A stretch of DNA of 6,241 nt, taken from the NCBI GenBank assembly GCA_021847625.1, contig JAJZQK010000215.1, forward strand, positions 1 to 6,241. Direction: 5' to 3'. Positions 6,088 to 6,241 of the stretch are shown piece after piece; position 1 is the stretch's first letter; every line of letters begins with the position of its first letter. Below the pieces are notes generated by a model that had not been told where the DNA came from, searched no databases, and was given only the letters and a program-made list of their open reading frames with translations. The translations under genes and the position numbers were made by a program. This stretch comes from Chloroflexota bacterium (GTDB taxonomy: Bacteria > Chloroflexota > FW602-bin22 > JAMCYS01).

Positions 6088-6224
6088 ATTTGATGTTGGA
6101 TTGACGATTGATGAATGAAACATGAAGAATGAAACGTAAGAGCGCCTTCGTCGCCCGTCTTTCGTCATCCGTCTCTCATCACGTTTCATTCCTCAATCCC
6201 AAATCTCTAATCTCCATTCTCCAT
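6088..6224. repeat. AT-richer low-complexity foldback of degenerate 7-base units
   Basis: This stretch is clearly less GC-rich than the genes before it and has no reading frame. On the minus strand it reads as successive 7-base variants (AATGGAG, AATGGAG, ATTAGAG, ATTTGGG, ATTGAGG; later GAGACGG, ATGACGA, AAGACGG, GCGACGA). Inverted arms pair across the centre: GAATGAAACGT (6127-6137) with ACGTTTCATTC (6181-6191), and GGATTGA (6098-6104) with TCAATCC (6193-6199). The direct repeat GAATGAAAC occurs at 6113-6121 and 6127-6135. It looks like a dispersed intergenic repeat or hairpin element and may also end the azlC transcript. No transposase or target duplication is visible. Confidence 0.6.
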
Positions 6225-6241
6225 TAAGCATGCTCAAGCGA

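Noticed and set aside
5813..6088. Overlapping frame after azlC as a possible AzlD
   Set aside because: It is Ser/Arg-rich rather than hydrophobic, starts deep inside azlC and looks like a shadow frame.

Overview
The window is GC-rich DNA, apart from an AT-richer end, from a bacterium that starts genes with strong GGAGG-type ribosome binding sites and often uses GTG or TTG as start codons. The two best promoters are sigma-A-like, each with a 17-base spacer (2531-2559 and 5242-5270). With a YpgQ-like HD phosphohydrolase, a QueG-type iron-sulfur protein carrying a HEAT-like tail, and AzlC, this suggests a high-GC member or relative of the Bacillota. The phylum is an inference from style and gene content, not from a marker gene.

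Layout. Positions 1-208 hold no gene I can support. Two minus-strand genes follow as a coupled pair: a PhzF-fold isomerase/epimerase-like protein (1694 down to 669) and a DinB/YfiT-fold four-helix protein (685 down to 209), overlapping by 17 bases. The PhzF-like gene is preceded by a leader with three well-formed hairpins (1722-1826). On the plus strand there is a small unidentified three-helix membrane protein with an uncertain start (about 1998-2453). Then comes a good promoter and a compact three-gene operon: a divergent QueG/DUF1730-type double [4Fe-4S] protein with a C-terminal HEAT-like region (2688-3818), a cytoplasmic concanavalin A-like jelly-roll protein (3815-4486) and a YpgQ-like HD phosphohydrolase (4510-5166). 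A second clear promoter drives azlC (5326-6042), which has no azlD partner directly behind it. The last ~140 bases are an AT-richer, low-complexity foldback made of degenerate 7-base units.

How the genes may work together. QueG-type proteins reduce epoxyqueuosine in tRNA and YpgQ-type HD proteins hydrolyse nucleoside triphosphates. The 4-base overlap and short gap show that these two and the jelly-roll protein are co-transcribed, but the shared task is not evident. The QueG-like protein keeps all eight cluster cysteines yet appears, by eye, to lack the catalytic Asp region of true QueG, so its substrate may differ. The PhzF-like protein also has substitutions at both family catalytic positions. 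No mobile element, CRISPR array, tRNA or rRNA was seen. The least explained items are the divergent QueG-like/jelly-roll/HD operon, the structured leader of the phzF-like gene, and the terminal repeat.
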